From positions 4,222,360 to 4,286,359 of the forward strand of contig OZ023198.1 in assembly GCA_963995505.1 (NCBI GenBank): 64,000 nucleotides of DNA, written 5' to 3'. Below, one piece after another: positions 48,376 to 60,700 of this stretch (position 1 is the stretch's first letter; the number at the start of each line of letters is the position of its first letter). Source of the stretch: Hypericum androsaemum. Its lineage: Eukaryota; Streptophyta; Magnoliopsida; Malpighiales; Hypericaceae. A model generated the notes under the pieces. It made no database searches and had not been told where the DNA came from. It saw only the letters and a program-made list of their open reading frames with translations. A program made the position numbers and the translations under genes.

Positions 48376-51082
48376 ATGGAACCCATGGATATTGTCGGAA
48401 AATCCAAGGAGGACGCTTCGCTCCCTAAAGGTATAAACTTTTCGTTGGGAATTTGGGGGTTTTGAAGATTGATTCGTTGAAAAGTTGCCGTCTTTTTTTC
48501 TGGGTCTTTCTTTTTAGGGTTTGTTTGTTCATCGTCTCATGTGATTTTCTTCCCTTGTTACATGGTCTTATTTTGTTATTTAGGCAGATGGGTTGACCTA
48601 ATATCCGTGTCTGTGATTTTGAATCTTTGTGTGGCTATGTGAAAGCTAGTACCTTTCATCTGCTGTATTTGATGTTGTGTGTATTGAAGTCGGTATGTCT
48701 AGAACAGCGCGCTCGAGTTTCGAAGTTGGTTCTTGGACGCATGTAAATGCAATTGGATATGCTAGATTTGTATTTGATACCTTTTGTTACCTAGTAACGG
48801 TCTTGGAATGTTGTCTGTCGAGTTGGTCGAAGATGTTATGTTTTACTCAAGGTGGGATGTCGGATTCTTTCGTTATTTAGTTTAGGCAGATGGGTTGACC
48901 TTATAACTGTGTGATTTTGAAGCTTTTTGTGGCTATGTAAAAGCTGGTACTGTTCCTCTGATTTCATCTGTTGTATTTGATGTTGAGTGTTTTCGTCGGT
49001 TTCATGGTTGGGGTTGGTTGAATGATTTGGTAAAACTAGAACTGTGTGCCCAAGTTCCGAAGTTGGTTCTTGGACGCATGTAGATGCTATTCGATAGGTG
49101 AGATTTGTATCCGATACCTGTTAACTGCTAATCAATGCATCTGTTGTTACCTAGTAACGTTCCTGTGATATTGTCTGTTGTGTTGGTCAAAGACGTTATG
49201 TTTCACTCAAAGGTGGGATGTCGGACTCTTTGCCAATTATGGATAGCTGCGAGTCTGTGAAGTGTTGAGCATAGTTATTACTTGGCTTATGAGATTTCTG
49301 GGACTCTTAATAAACTCGTTGTGAAAGCAAGTTGATGTGACCAGTTCACCTTCACCTTAGTTGAAGGTTATGTGATCAGCATGTGACTCACTCAGATGGT
49401 TTTGTCTACCAACTGGAAGATGTCATTTGGGTGGGTGAGTGCTTTATTATGGCTTGATGTGGCCTAGCGTTTGATGTATTTGACTGCTGGTTGAAGGGGC
49501 TAGCTGATAATTCTCTTTCTTACATGTATTTAGTGTCACTCGGCGGTTGCTCTACTTTGTGTCGTATTTGCAAGTTAGTTAGGAACTTTTAATCTACCGG
49601 TGCAGTTGGTACGGCAATATTCTGCCTTGCCATATTTTTGAACTTTTTTTATGATAACTCTAACTTTGTATTTTAATGCAGCAACAATGACTAAGATTAT
49701 CAAGGAGATGCTACCCCCCGATGTTCGAGTTGCAAGGGATGCACAAGACCTTTTGATTGAGTGTTGCGTAGGTATGGATGATTCTCAATCCAGAATGTGA
49801 AAAGCTCAAGTCTCAGTTATCTTATTTCTGGTTTCAGTCATCAATATATATACAATCCATGTTTGGACGAAAGCAATTATTATCTTTCTATTACTACTGA
49901 TTCCCTTTGCCTTTTCTGTGTGCAGAGTTCATAAATCTGGTATCATCAGAGTCCAATGAAGTATGCAACAGAGAAGATAAGCGAACAATTGCACCTGAGC
50001 ACGTACTCAAGGCTTTAGAGGTTTGGAAATTGAATCTGTTTGTTTCTTCTTCGCTTTTCTTCTACTTGTGCAAATATCTTTTGCTAACAATGGTTGTTTG
50101 ATCCTAGTCTTCTTCCCTCTGGTTTACTTTGCTGATTGTGTGTCATTTGTTACTGTCTTAAAATGTGTATATGTTCCCTCTCAATTGGTCATGGACTATG
50201 TTCAAACGATTTATTTACTTAGCAGACAGAACATGGTCAAATGGGGTCGTTGAACTGCCCAGGTTCTGCTAAAACTGTGAGAGAGTGGAGGCTTCTGTGC
50301 ATTCTGTCTTGTTTTATATGCCTCCATTATTTTCTGAATCTTGGTGGACCTTGCAATCATTCGAGATGCGTAAGTTCCTACGAGATTGATGCAACTCTTG
50401 TTTTGACGTAACCTTTTCAAAACCAATTGCTGATACATTTTTCGAAAGATAGACGCATCTATTCCAGTAGATGTAACTGCAAAAACACTCGTTCGGGCAT
50501 TTTCTTGATTTCATGTAAAATGTGCATACCGTTAGGTCTTGGCTTGATCCCGGGAGAAACATGATTTACCCACGTTTTGGAACCAAATATACTGTTGCTT
50601 TCTTGTTCTTTTGATAGCCTTGGCAGATGAGTAATTTGTGTTTTTGCTCTGAGATGTTGAGCCCAATCTTTTGAAGGGGTTTTGGCCCATAATCTCATTC
50701 TTTCCTAAATCAACTTTTCAGGTTCTCGGATTTGGAGAGTACATAGAGGATGTTTATGCTGCATATGAGCAACACAAGCTTGAGACAATGGTAATCCTCG
50801 TGATACTGTACTACCTTTCGTTTCTTGTTTCCTTTGCTTCCGAGTCTGCTTTTGATTTTGGATCGCTGGAGACAAACCCCGTTTACTTTCTTTTGTTACT
50901 GATTGGATGGCAAACAGCAAGATTCGTTGAAAGCTGGAAAATGGAGCAATGCAGTCGAGATGACCGAAGAACAAGCAGCGGCGGAGCAGCAGAGGATGTT
51001 CGCCGAGGCCCGTGCTAGGATGAACGGTGGTGGCGCTGCTGCACCAAAGCAACCCGAATCTGACCGTAATTTAGATAGCTAA
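48376..51082 (+). CDS. DR1: Dr1 homolog (NC2-beta), TBP-binding transcriptional repressor
   Basis: Five exons, 48376-48430, 49682-49771, 49926-50020, 50722-50790 and 50918-51082, join at GT-AG introns to give 157 aa, close to the length of plant Dr1 proteins. Residues about 18-100 are an NF-YB/H2B-type histone fold: ATMTKIIKEMLPPDVRVARD, LIECCVEFINLVSSESNEV, REDKRTIAPEHVLKALEVLG, EYIEDVYAAYEQHK. A glutamine/alanine-rich tail follows (TEEQAAAEQQRMFAEARARM). With NC2-alpha (DRAP1) it binds TBP on promoters and blocks TFIIA/TFIIB entry; it acts in the nucleus. The N-terminus (MEPMDIVGKSKEDASLP) is typical of plants. Intron 1 (1.25 kb) holds a tandem duplication. The gene lies head to tail with the MIZ1-like gene, 709 bp away. 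Confidence 0.95.
48574..49228 (+). repeat. tandem duplication inside Dr1 intron 1
   Basis: Unit 1 (about 48574-48871) and unit 2 (about 48872-49228) share GGCAGATGGGTTGACCT, GTTGGTTCTTGGACGCATGTA, GTTACCTAGTAACG and AAGGTGGGATGTCGGA in order. The second unit has extra insertions. Splice sites are unaffected. Confidence 0.85.
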
Positions 51083-51790
51083 CCTTTAGGGCCTTAGTTT
51101 CTTCCTTAATCCATAGGCAGGCAACCTTGACATTTCCTTTTGTGCGTCTAAAATCTTCTTTACCTTAGTGTACAAAAGTAATTTGGCAAGTGCACTTAGC
51201 CCATGTGGTTATGCACTTTAGGTTTGCATTTTTATTTAATGGATCATAACTATAGATTAATGTAATTAGTGCAAGATTGTCCAAATCTGTGTACCAGCCG
51301 TTTAACATATCCATTTTTTATTTATTTCTGAACATATTCACATTCACATATCCACTTTATGTTTGCTGATGGAGTTGATTAATTCATATCCGAGTATCTG
51401 ATTATTCGAGTCAAAAGAGCCAGTCAAGCATGTCTCACCTCCTACCCCACCAAGAAAGTGAAATAACACACTGATTGCCCCCTTAGATTCCCTTCTTTTC
51501 TAATTCAAAGAAATCACTCTCTCCTCCCAAGAGATCAGTGTGTGGTGGGGCAGCCCTAGGCTTCTTTTGTCAGGATTCTCTTGCACTACAACAAAGGACT
51601 AAAACACAAGAAATATAAACAATGTATGCCCCACATATCAAATTCAAAATTGGATTTGTCGGTACAATAGATATTCGGATAAACTAAACAAACAAACCAG
51701 ACCATCCTTCATCTATAAGGGGCAAGAAGAGCTCTTTCAGTCACTTGTTTCACATAAAGACTTCTCCAAAGTGAAGAAAGGCCCACTCTC

Positions 51791-52579
51791 ATGGCTAGAA
51801 GCTCTCAGGATTCATCCTCCTCCTCCAAGAGGCACTTCCACTGGACCAATAAAGTTGGAGCTGAAGATGATCATGAAGTAGCAGTTCCAACCTTCAAGTC
51901 CTCCTCTAGCACGAAAGAAGACAAGGAAGCTAATAACACCACTAAGAGCCATGTTCCTGCTCCAATGCAAACCCCAAGGAGGAAGCTACCGGCACTGTCT
52001 GTGGCCAGGCTCCGTTCTGTGCTCAACAACCTCGGAAAGAGCCGGTCCGTCCCCCCAACGGGGCTCGGACCACGTGTCGTAGGGACCCTTTTCGGGTCGC
52101 GGCGTGGCCATGTCCATTTCGCACTCCAGAGGGACCCTGGCTCCCCTCCAGCCTTCCTGGTGGAGCTTGCAACACCAATCAGTGGCCTTGTCAGGGAGAT
52201 GGCTTCAGGGCTGGTCAGGATAGCCCTGGAATGTGACAAGGCCAAGGAGAATATCAATGGCCACCAAGGTCAGGACAAGAGGCCGAACAATGAGAGGAGG
52301 CTGCTCGAGGAGCCAACGTGGCGGACCTATTGCAATGGGAAGAAGTGTGGGTTTGCAACCAGGAGGGAGAGTGGGGTTAGGGACTGGAAGGTGTTGAAAG
52401 CTGTGGAGCCAATTTCCATGGGAGCTGGTGTCTTGCCTGATGATGGTGGTGATGAGATCATGTACATGAGGGCCAAGTTTGAGAGGATTGTTGGCTCCAG
52501 AGATTCTGAGGCTTTCTACATGAAGAATCCTGATAGCAATGGTGCTCCTGAGCTTAGCATCTACTTGCTTAGAGTCTAA
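51791..52579 (+). CDS. MIZU-KUSSEI1-like protein (DUF617)
   Basis: A single exon of 262 aa. The first 75 residues are low-complexity (Ser-rich, RKLPALSVARLRSVL). The DUF617 domain covers about residues 88-262: VVGTLFGSRRGHVHFALQRDP, PAFLVELATPISGLVREMASGLVRIALEC, WRTYCNGKKCGFATRRESGVRDWKVL, then the C-terminal block IMYMRAKFERIVGSRDSEAFYMKNP and SIYLLRV at the stop, which is the normal family end. The founding member MIZ1 is needed for root hydrotropism in Arabidopsis and acts at ER membranes. Relatives in this plant-specific family are mostly uncharacterised, so the exact role here is not known. Intronless structure is usual for the family. Its 3' UTR carries a partial tandem copy of the last coding bases. 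Confidence 0.93.
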   Translation: MARSSQDSSSSSKRHFHWTNKVGAEDDHEVAVPTFKSSSSTKEDKEANNTTKSHVPAPMQTPRRKLPALSVARLRSVLNNLGKSRSVPPTGLGPRVVGTLFGSRRGHVHFALQRDPGSPPAFLVELATPISGLVREMASGLVRIALECDKAKENINGHQGQDKRPNNERRLLEEPTWRTYCNGKKCGFATRRESGVRDWKVLKAVEPISMGAGVLPDDGGDEIMYMRAKFERIVGSRDSEAFYMKNPDSNGAPELSIYLLRV

Positions 52580-52797
52580 GAGTGTTGCAATTGAATGTAT
52601 CATACTCGTCGGCAGAACTTTGCAGCCCGTCTGATCCAGCTCGAAGTCGGATTAGTTGGTTTAGGAAATGGTGGGGTTTACATTATATGTGATATATATT
52701 GCTTAGTCTAAGACAACTGCAATTGAATGTATTAGACCAGTTAGGGAGAACTTTGTCGTCTGTTTGACCGAGTTCAAAGTCGGATTAGTTAGATCGG
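52569..52797 (+). repeat. tandem duplication across the MIZ1-like stop codon and 3' UTR
   Basis: The segment 52568-52665 (CTTAGAGTCTAAG ... GTCGGATTAGTTGG) is repeated at 52703-52797 with about 20 percent differences. The original stop codon lies inside the first unit. Confidence 0.8.
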
Positions 52798-53988
52798 ATT
52801 TACTATGTTAGAATTAGGTGGAAGGAGAAAAATACATTTGGAGAATACATCATGGGATAAGTGAGGGGGTGGGGCAAGCAGGTGTATAGTGCTTTATTTT
52901 GATCCTTGTTTTCTTTCTTTTAATCAGCAAGTTGTGAGGCTATAATCTAATGAACTCATGATTGCCTTATCTCTATTTTTATTTTGTCTAAATCCTGTTT
53001 CTTTGATTTTGTTTTCTGGGCCTTATAAAAATATAGCTGCAATTATTGTGCTAAAGGTGGGGCTAATTGCAGCTATCGCCGTATAATTAACTGGAAACCA
53101 GAGTGGCCATGATTATTTTTTAGGGGATGGGATATCATCACTTTCCATTAAACGTAGTCAATTATAACTAGAGTTAGGCCATTATGAGCTAATAACATCT
53201 GGGTCTATATTATATATGTGTTGCAATTTAATTAGCCTTGCACTGACACGAAATCGGCGCTAAATGGTTAGTGCATCTTGGTGGAATGTATTTTTTTATT
53301 TGTAAAGTTTTGGTCTGACATTAATGACATAGTAGCTTTGTATTAAGCAGGAAAGTTGGAGTATAAACTGAATAGGAAAATAACAGTAATAGATATTATT
53401 ACATACTTCACAAATACTACACCAAGTTGCTGATTGAGATGACGAGTCGTTTCAAACCAGACATCAATCTCTGGAGCTGAATTAATCTTCATATATGGAA
53501 TAGTGTCTGCCAAGATGTGAATAGCCAAAAAAACCATTGAAACTAATGTTGTCTACCGAACAAACCAAAAAATTGTTGGAACTAATGTCGATTAACAATC
53601 TCTATAACACTTCGCAAGAAAGTTGCCGATAGGCAAAGAGATAACAATTTTTTAATCTTAAGATTTGAATCAAATATTTTTTTGAATTAAAAATATTATT
53701 GAGAAAATTACCTCTAAATAAAACACAACGGTTGCTCTTAAAAAGTTTGGATTTGTAAAAATGAAAGGTGGTCGAGTTAACTCTTTTTTAGGTTTGCTTT
53801 TAGCATCTTGGTTTTCTTGTACGAATGAACTGGCAAGGATCCGTGGCCAAATAGCTGATTTATCCTTTCATCTATGAGAATTTATGCATCTGGTCCAAAA
53901 GTGCAATATGGTCCAATGATTTGCTTTTTTTGTGCACAAATTCTGTGACGAATTGATCCCAAGAAATCTCATTATTTATGTTAGAGCC
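52798..53988. other. spacer
   Basis: AT-rich. I see no gene, RNA or element in it apart from the solo-LTR target site at its end. Confidence 0.6.
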
Positions 53989-54417
53989 TGTTGGGAAATA
54001 ACCCACTTTTCCGTGGACCCAAATAACGCAACGAACAAGATCGGAGCAAGATCTACGAACACAACGAGGAGATCGACCACAACTACGAGTAAAGAAAACT
54101 CACAGTCAAACAAGAACAACAGATTTGGTCACCCGGTTCGATCTTAACCGATCTACGTCCGGGGGCGTACCAAGCCAGGAGATTTCACTATATCAAGCTC
54201 GATCTACACTTTGGAGCTTCACTTGCTCAACAATGGTGTTTCTCTCTCCTCTTCTCTCTCTGTCTCTCTCTACAAGGAAGAAGATGAATGTACAGTGACA
54301 GAGAAGCGGGGTATTTATAGTGCCAACAAACCTAAGAACCAAAACACACACGCAGGTCGATCCCAGTTCTGGAGGGGGCTTCGCCTCCCGCGGTGTCCGA
54401 AGTCTCCATACCCAACA
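53989..54417 (-). mobile_element. solo LTR, 429 bp
   Basis: It begins TGTTGGG and ends CCCAACA, with target duplication GAGCC on both sides (53984-53988 and 54418-54422). A TATAAATA box on the minus strand (about 54310-54317) gives the orientation. No internal sequence is attached, so it is the product of LTR-LTR recombination. Confidence 0.88.
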
Positions 54418-56300
54418 GAGCCTAATATAGAAGTCATACTAAAGCTTTAAAGAACCATATTATTAAATTACAGGGAAAATCAAATCCAATCCTTGAATTA
54501 GATCCTTTTGTCATTTTTTGACTGCCCTTTCACTTTTGGCTGTGAGATTTTTCGTCATCCTCACCTCATACCCCGAAGCTTCACATTCTTTTAAAGTGAA
54601 GGAACTGGCATTTGCTTGCCCCTCCAAAAATGACAATTCCAACACTAAGGAACATAATGCTATTTGGCAGTTTTGACACCATTTAATCCAATGAGCATTT
54701 TGTTTAAAAAAAATCTCAAATTCAAATCAATAAAAATATATAAATATTAAATATTTGTTGAAATAATTTTTTAACTATTCAATAGTCTTATTAAATTCGA
54801 TATTGAATTACTCTTAACCATATTAGGTGGTATCGGAAAAAAAAACCCTACGGACATTTTGGTCGCATCGAAATTGTGGTCCTTGAGTGGACACTGTTTC
54901 AGTCATTTGTCTACCTGGGGCTCTCCTAGTTTCAAGGCTTTACTAAGACCACCACATCCTAATTTCAGAGGCTGTGGGTTACAGCTGGGACAAAAGCAAA
55001 TCGGGCATCAGATTCATTCCAATTGCACAGAGTCCGATGTTGTTCTTTTTTGCATCATCTCCACATCATTCTTCTAGACATTCAAAATACGTGGATGATC
55101 TCTTATTTCATAAAAATCTTATACTAGATTTAGAAGGTGGAGTTGTTGGTGATATTTGTAGGAGTAATTTAATTGGCAACAAAGTTAGGTAGACTTGTAT
55201 CAGGCTTGCTTCCAAGGCAAGGGTATTTGTTGTCAATTTGAGAGTGACGATTTTACATAAAATAGTCAGTTTAACGATATCGTGGTAAAGTTTTAGATGA
55301 ACAATTTGTTTTGGTTTGGAGGTTTCAAAATTTTAACCTCGTTATGAGTGCCTAAAGGCACAATCACATAAGTATGATGAATCTATGAAAAATTCGTAAC
55401 GGTCAAAACCATAAACTCACCTTGTCGAAATTAAGAGCGCATCATGGAGATCAGAGATTAGCATTATGAGATCTTGCTAAATGATTCAAGGTGGTATAAG
55501 AAGATGATGTGACCACGATTCTTTAAATTTTACGTCAGGTGGCAACCAACCCTGGTGCAAGTGATTTAATGTAAAAGTTAGCACATATTTAGTAACTTAG
55601 GTTACTTAGATAGTTGGTTACCTTTTAATCACTTTTAGGAGTTGTTTACTGTCTAACGACACTATCGGTGTAATACACTTGTGCACATTGACGAATTTTG
55701 TTGGTGAGTACTACACTTTTACGTATAAAAAAAACCATAAACAATACTACCCGTGGAAGACGAAATTGATGACAAAATGTAGCACTTGGCATTGTTAATA
55801 ACTGGAATCATTGAATTGAGTTATTGACCAAACCGCAAATAGAACCAAAGGAAAATAAATTTATTGGTACCTCCGAAAGTGAGGCGATGTGATAAACTCC
55901 GAATGAAAATAACTTGTTAACTAGCTATTCAGCTTCATGCACTTTAGCCACTTTTTGTATTGTTTTTCCCTCTTTTTTATGCACAAATGTTGGGTAGGAT
56001 TCCTCGGAATTAGTCAATGAATACACACATCAGGACAAGTTAAACCTTTCAAAGACGATTCACTGATTGTTCGAGTGGATCGTTCGAATACCATATTCCT
56101 CGGCGTCCCCAATATATTGATTTCCACAACCCAAATTCATTTCATATGTACCTTCGGGTTTAGGGTTTAAGAATAATTATTATTTTTCAGAAGTAAATTT
56201 AAATTATCAAGAAAAAAATCACCAATTAACAAGTTATTGTACTTGTTATTATTACAACTATAGTGCCTGTAAACACATTCGTCTTCGAAAAAAGTACCAA
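54418..56300. other. spacer
   Basis: No gene is supported. 54860-55190 is less AT-rich, with a short open frame (HLSTWGSPSFKALLRPP), but nothing recognisable. Confidence 0.5.
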
Positions 56301-56454
56301 TACATCCAATTCTAATAAACATGGCACCACCCGTACTCATTCACCTAATATTCCCCTATTACATTTGACCTTGTAAATACATCCAATTCTAATAAACATG
56401 GCACCACCCGTACTCATTCACCTAATATTCCCCTATTACATTTGACCTTGTAAA
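56301..56454. repeat. perfect 77-bp tandem duplication
   Basis: 56301-56377 and 56378-56454 appear identical, which suggests a recent event. Confidence 0.93.
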
Positions 56455-56675
56455 TAATTTTAATCTATGTTGCACAGTCGTCTCCTTGGAAGATTATGGG
56501 GATCGGGATCGGGATCGTTCTTTTTCCCGAGTCCAGCCCATTCGTTTTGGCTCCTCCTGATTGCTCCACAATTTTATTTTGCAGCCCATATATTTGGTGC
56601 AATACTGACCTTCGATTTTTAAAATAACTGTTCGAACTTGAATTAATCAATCCAACAGTTTAAGATATTATATGA

Positions 56676-57365
56676 TAGAGGTGACCATACATTGAATCCG
56701 ATTCATCAAAGATTTGATTCGAATTCGAACCGGTTCAAACAAATTGTTATTTGGATTCTAATGTATCCTTGAACGAATTGAATTTGACTCAATATATCCC
56801 AAATTCGTCAGTTCGGCGAATTATTTGACGAATTAAATTTGGATTCAATTTGCCGAATGATTTATCAAATTATATATTAAAAATAAAAATATATAAATTA
56901 AATTAAAAAAGGGAGAAAGTTGGGAAACTCAAACTCACTTTAGTTGCTTGAGGTATAGTCATATTGGGACAAATCAAATCCTGACACATTGTTGGGCTTG
57001 CGTTTATATCATGGTTTATTTTTTCGGAGCTAAAGATACGTAGTCTACTTAATTTGGTATATTAAGTACTAGATACGTAGTCTTCTTAATTTGGTATATT
57101 AAGTACATGTTCAATTATTTATTTATTTTTTCAGTTTAAAATTTTAAAAATTCTAAAAATGCAAACTAAATTAACAAAACTCAAAATTATCGGATTAAAA
57201 AAAGTATATAAATGGATTCAAATTTGAATAAATTAAATTCAAATTTGACGGTTTATAATTCGTATTCGGATTCATCCTTGGACGAATTGAGTACGAATCA
57301 TAAATTTGATAATTCAAATTCGTCGAATTATAATTCGAATTCGATTCCATTCGTGGTCAGGCCTA
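56676..57365. mobile_element. hAT-like MITE, 690 bp
   Basis: The ends are imperfect inverted repeats (TAGAGGTGACCATACATTGA and the reverse complement of the right end, TAGGCCTGACCACGAATGGA). The flanking octamers TTATATGA (56668-56675) and TTATGTGG (57366-57373) match at six of eight positions, the size of a hAT target duplication. The inside is AT-rich, full of GAATT steps, with a 37-bp tandem pair near 57035-57110. No transposase. Confidence 0.55.
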
Positions 57366-57518
57366 TTATGTGGTATAAAAACATATGTTGTTAAGAAAGT
57401 CTCACTTGTCTTACTACCAAAAACAAAAATCATTTAAATCGATCTATTATTCAATTCTGTTTTACCCAAAGAAAGAAGCAACTAATTTTTTAATGTTACA
57501 AATACTGGATATAGTTAA

Positions 57519-57698
57519 TGGGCCGTCCATTAAAAAAACCATAAGTGTCTCAGCGATCCAATTCCGAGTAGGCCCATTAAAACGGCCCAAAATAAATCAT
57601 TTCCCGCTACCCAAAACACGCCGTTTCATAAATACCAAAATAGGAAATTTATTCAAAAAAAAAGGAATTTTGACCTAAACCCTAACCAGAAACCCTAA
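57519..57698 (+). promoter_or_regulatory. helicase promoter: three site II boxes and two telo-boxes
   Basis: TGGGCC or its complement occurs at 57519-57524, 57571-57576 and 57584-57589. AAACCCTAA occurs at 57677-57685 and 57690-57698, just before the start codon at 57733. Site II plus telo-box is the known signature of plant ribosome-biogenesis and translation genes, controlled by TCP and telo-box-binding factors in dividing cells. It fits the product. Confidence 0.7.
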
Positions 57699-57732
57699 CC
57701 CTTCCTAGCAAGCAAGAGGCAGCCGGTCGGCG

Positions 57733-60700
57733 ATGGCGGAGACGGAGGACAGCCGGAATCGCGGTTCGGCCGACGAGAAGAAGAGGAGGAAACGCAAGCG
57801 GAGCCGCCCGAGGGTTGCCGGGGCGGAGCAAGTGGAAGAAGTAACTGCCGATGAAGAACTGGTTGAAGACGACAAGAAGACGAAGCAGAGGAAGGAGAAG
57901 AAGAAAGGCACGGGCGTTGAAGAGAGTACGGACGATGCGGACCGGGAAGATGCCGAGGAGGGAGTGGGAGTAGAGGAGGAGGGGAAGAAAGAGGTGAAGA
58001 AGGGTGGGATTATGAGTACGGTGTCGTTCGATTCGTTGAAGCTGACGGAACAAACCCGGAGGGCTATCGGGGACATGAATTTCCATTACCTCACGCAGGT
58101 ACTGCTTGCTTTCGTCCGTTTATTTCGTGTTTGGGATTTGCTTTGTTGGGAAGATGAATCAATGCGGGACTGTTCGGGTTGACGTGGTTGTCTGGTATTG
58201 GATTGATGCTTTGTCTGAATGCTGCTTGTAATAATTTGATGATAATCCTGTTTTTTTTTTATGTATTGTAATTCGGGGATCTTCAATTCGTTTTCGGGCC
58301 TGAATGCTTAGAAAGAAGTTGAAGGGGGAGTGTGGGTGATAGCTTAGGCTGGAATTGATTTTTTGCTGAGTTTCTTGTTAATGGTTTCTTATAATTGCAG
58401 ATCCAGGCAGAGGCGATTCCCCGGCTTCAAAATGGGATAGATGTTCTTGCTGCTGCAAGAACTGGTTCCGGTAAAACCCTTGCGTTCCTAATACCTGCCG
58501 TGGAATTGCTATTTAATGCTCATTTTGCTCCTCGGAATGGGACCGGCATCATTGTTATCTGCCCAACTAGGGAGCTTGCCATTCAGGTGAGGCCTACGTT
58601 CTCATTTCAAACAGCTTTTGTTAGTTTTGAATCTAAACACTCCTCTGACCAGTGTCCAACTACTTCAGACTCATGCAGTGGCAAAGGATCTTATGAAGTA
58701 TCATACGCAGACCCTCGGCTTGGTTATTGGTGGTGCATCCAGAAGGGGAGAAGCAGAGCGCATTGTGAATGGAGTGAACTTGTTGGTGGCAACTCCTGGC
58801 CGTCTTTTGGATCATCTTCAAAATACTAAGGGTTTTATATATAAAAGTTTGAAAGTACGCTATCTTCATTATTTGCCCCCTTTTTTTTTGTGCCGTACAA
58901 GCTATGGGTCTTATGGCAATGGAAATTCTCTATACTGTTAAATGCTGCTTTACAGTTCGGTTTATCTGCACAGTAGTTTCTTACCTTGGAATGTCTTCAC
59001 CCTGTAGTGTCTAATAATCGATGAAGCGGATAGGATATTGGAAGCAAATTTTGAAGAAGAAATGAAGCAAATTATCAATCGTCTACCCAAGGTAAATTGA
59101 ATTACCATTGTGTATTTGTGGTTTTACAAAACCTTGGTTAGATGAAAATATTTCACATTCGTTGCTTTATTTATATTTCTTCTCTGTTGCTTTAGAGAGG
59201 TAAATAATTAACGTTGGAATTTGTTTTATGTTTGTTAAGAAGTGTGATGCCCGTTTACTGAGGAAGTTTCCGTGTTGACATACAGGATAGACTAACTGCA
59301 TTGTTCTCGGCTACGCAGACTACCAAGGTTTGATGTGATTCTTTTTCTGACATTAGGTGCATAGTATTGATTTTGTTGTCCTGTTCTTCTTTAATTTAAT
59401 TGCTTCATGTTGGGGCATACAGGTTCAGGAACTTGCAAGTGTATCATTTAAGAGGAAACCAGAATATATTTTTGTAGATGATCAACGAACTAAGGTACTA
59501 TTGGGGTCGCCATTATAAACAGTCAATTGTTTTCACCATTTCAGATCTAATTTCCTGAGATGATGGGTATCAATTATAGGTCACAAATGAAGGTTTGCAA
59601 CAAGGTTACTGTGTGGTGCCTTCTGCAAAACGATTTATTCTTCTGTACTCCTTCCTGAAGCGAAACATGTCAAAGAAAGTGATGGTGTTCTTCTCTTCAT
59701 GCAATTCGGTCTCGTTCCACTCGGATCTCCTTAGATATATTGGGGTGGAATGTTCTGATATCCATGGAAAACAAAAGCAGCAGAAAAGGACCAAGACCTT
59801 TTTCGATTTCATCTCAGCAGATAAGGGGATTCTGTTATGCACAGATGTTGCAGCCCGTGGCTTGGATATTCCTGCCGTGGTTAGTCTTTCTGCTGGTCAT
59901 TTGCATGCATGTGTTCTTGGGCTTGTTGTGACTTTCAGACACACATGATGTTTCTTTGATGGGAAATTGTGATTTGTTCTGCTTGTATCCATCTGCAGGA
60001 TTGGATTATACAATATGATCCTCCTGATGAGCCAAAGGTCCTCCCGTTGTTGTCCTGCTTCTTTTTTGTATTTGTTCTCTGTATCCTTGTTTTTCCACTA
60101 TATTGATAGTTGAAATTTTGCATGTTTTCAGGAGTACATCCATAGAGTTGGTCGAACTGCTCGAGGTGAAGGAGCAAAAGGGAACGCCCTACTTATCTTA
60201 ATTCCCGAGGAGTTGCAATTTTTGAAATACTTGAAGGTATAGTGAGACATGGTCTGCATTTGAAGTTTTCCGTATTCCCAATTGTTGCCTGAAGATTTTT
60301 CTGACCAATTGTTGCATATGCTTCGCATGCCAGGCTGCAAAAGTCCCTGTTAAGCCATATGAATTCGATGACGGGAAGCTTTTAAAAGTCCAGTCTCATC
60401 TGGTACTTGTCTGCTTCCAGCATCCACTTACCTTTATACAGAACCATTCACAGGGATTTATATCAGGGTTTTACTTTGTACTTGCAGGAAAAGTTGGTCG
60501 GCAACAATTACTATCTAAACAAGTCTGCCAAAGAAGCATATAGGTCATACATTTTGGCCTACAACTCGCACTCCATGAAAGACATCTTCAACGTGCATCG
60601 CCTCGATCTAAAGGTACCAACTTAGATTTTTTTTATGAAAACGTCTTAGAAAGATTGCATAACACATCGATCCTTTGTTGTTCATCGACAGGCCGTGGCA

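Noticed and set aside
52205..52603. 132-residue minus-strand frame across the MIZ1-like gene
   Set aside because: It is antisense to conserved DUF617 codons, with no signal of its own.
54120..54170. tRNA-like GGTTCGATCTTAACC string
   Set aside because: No acceptor stem or anticodon arm can be drawn, and it lies inside a solo LTR.
57682..58086. 134- and 123-residue minus-strand frames over helicase exon 1
   Set aside because: The Leu/Pro and Ser/Phe-rich translations arise from the Lys/Glu-rich sense strand.
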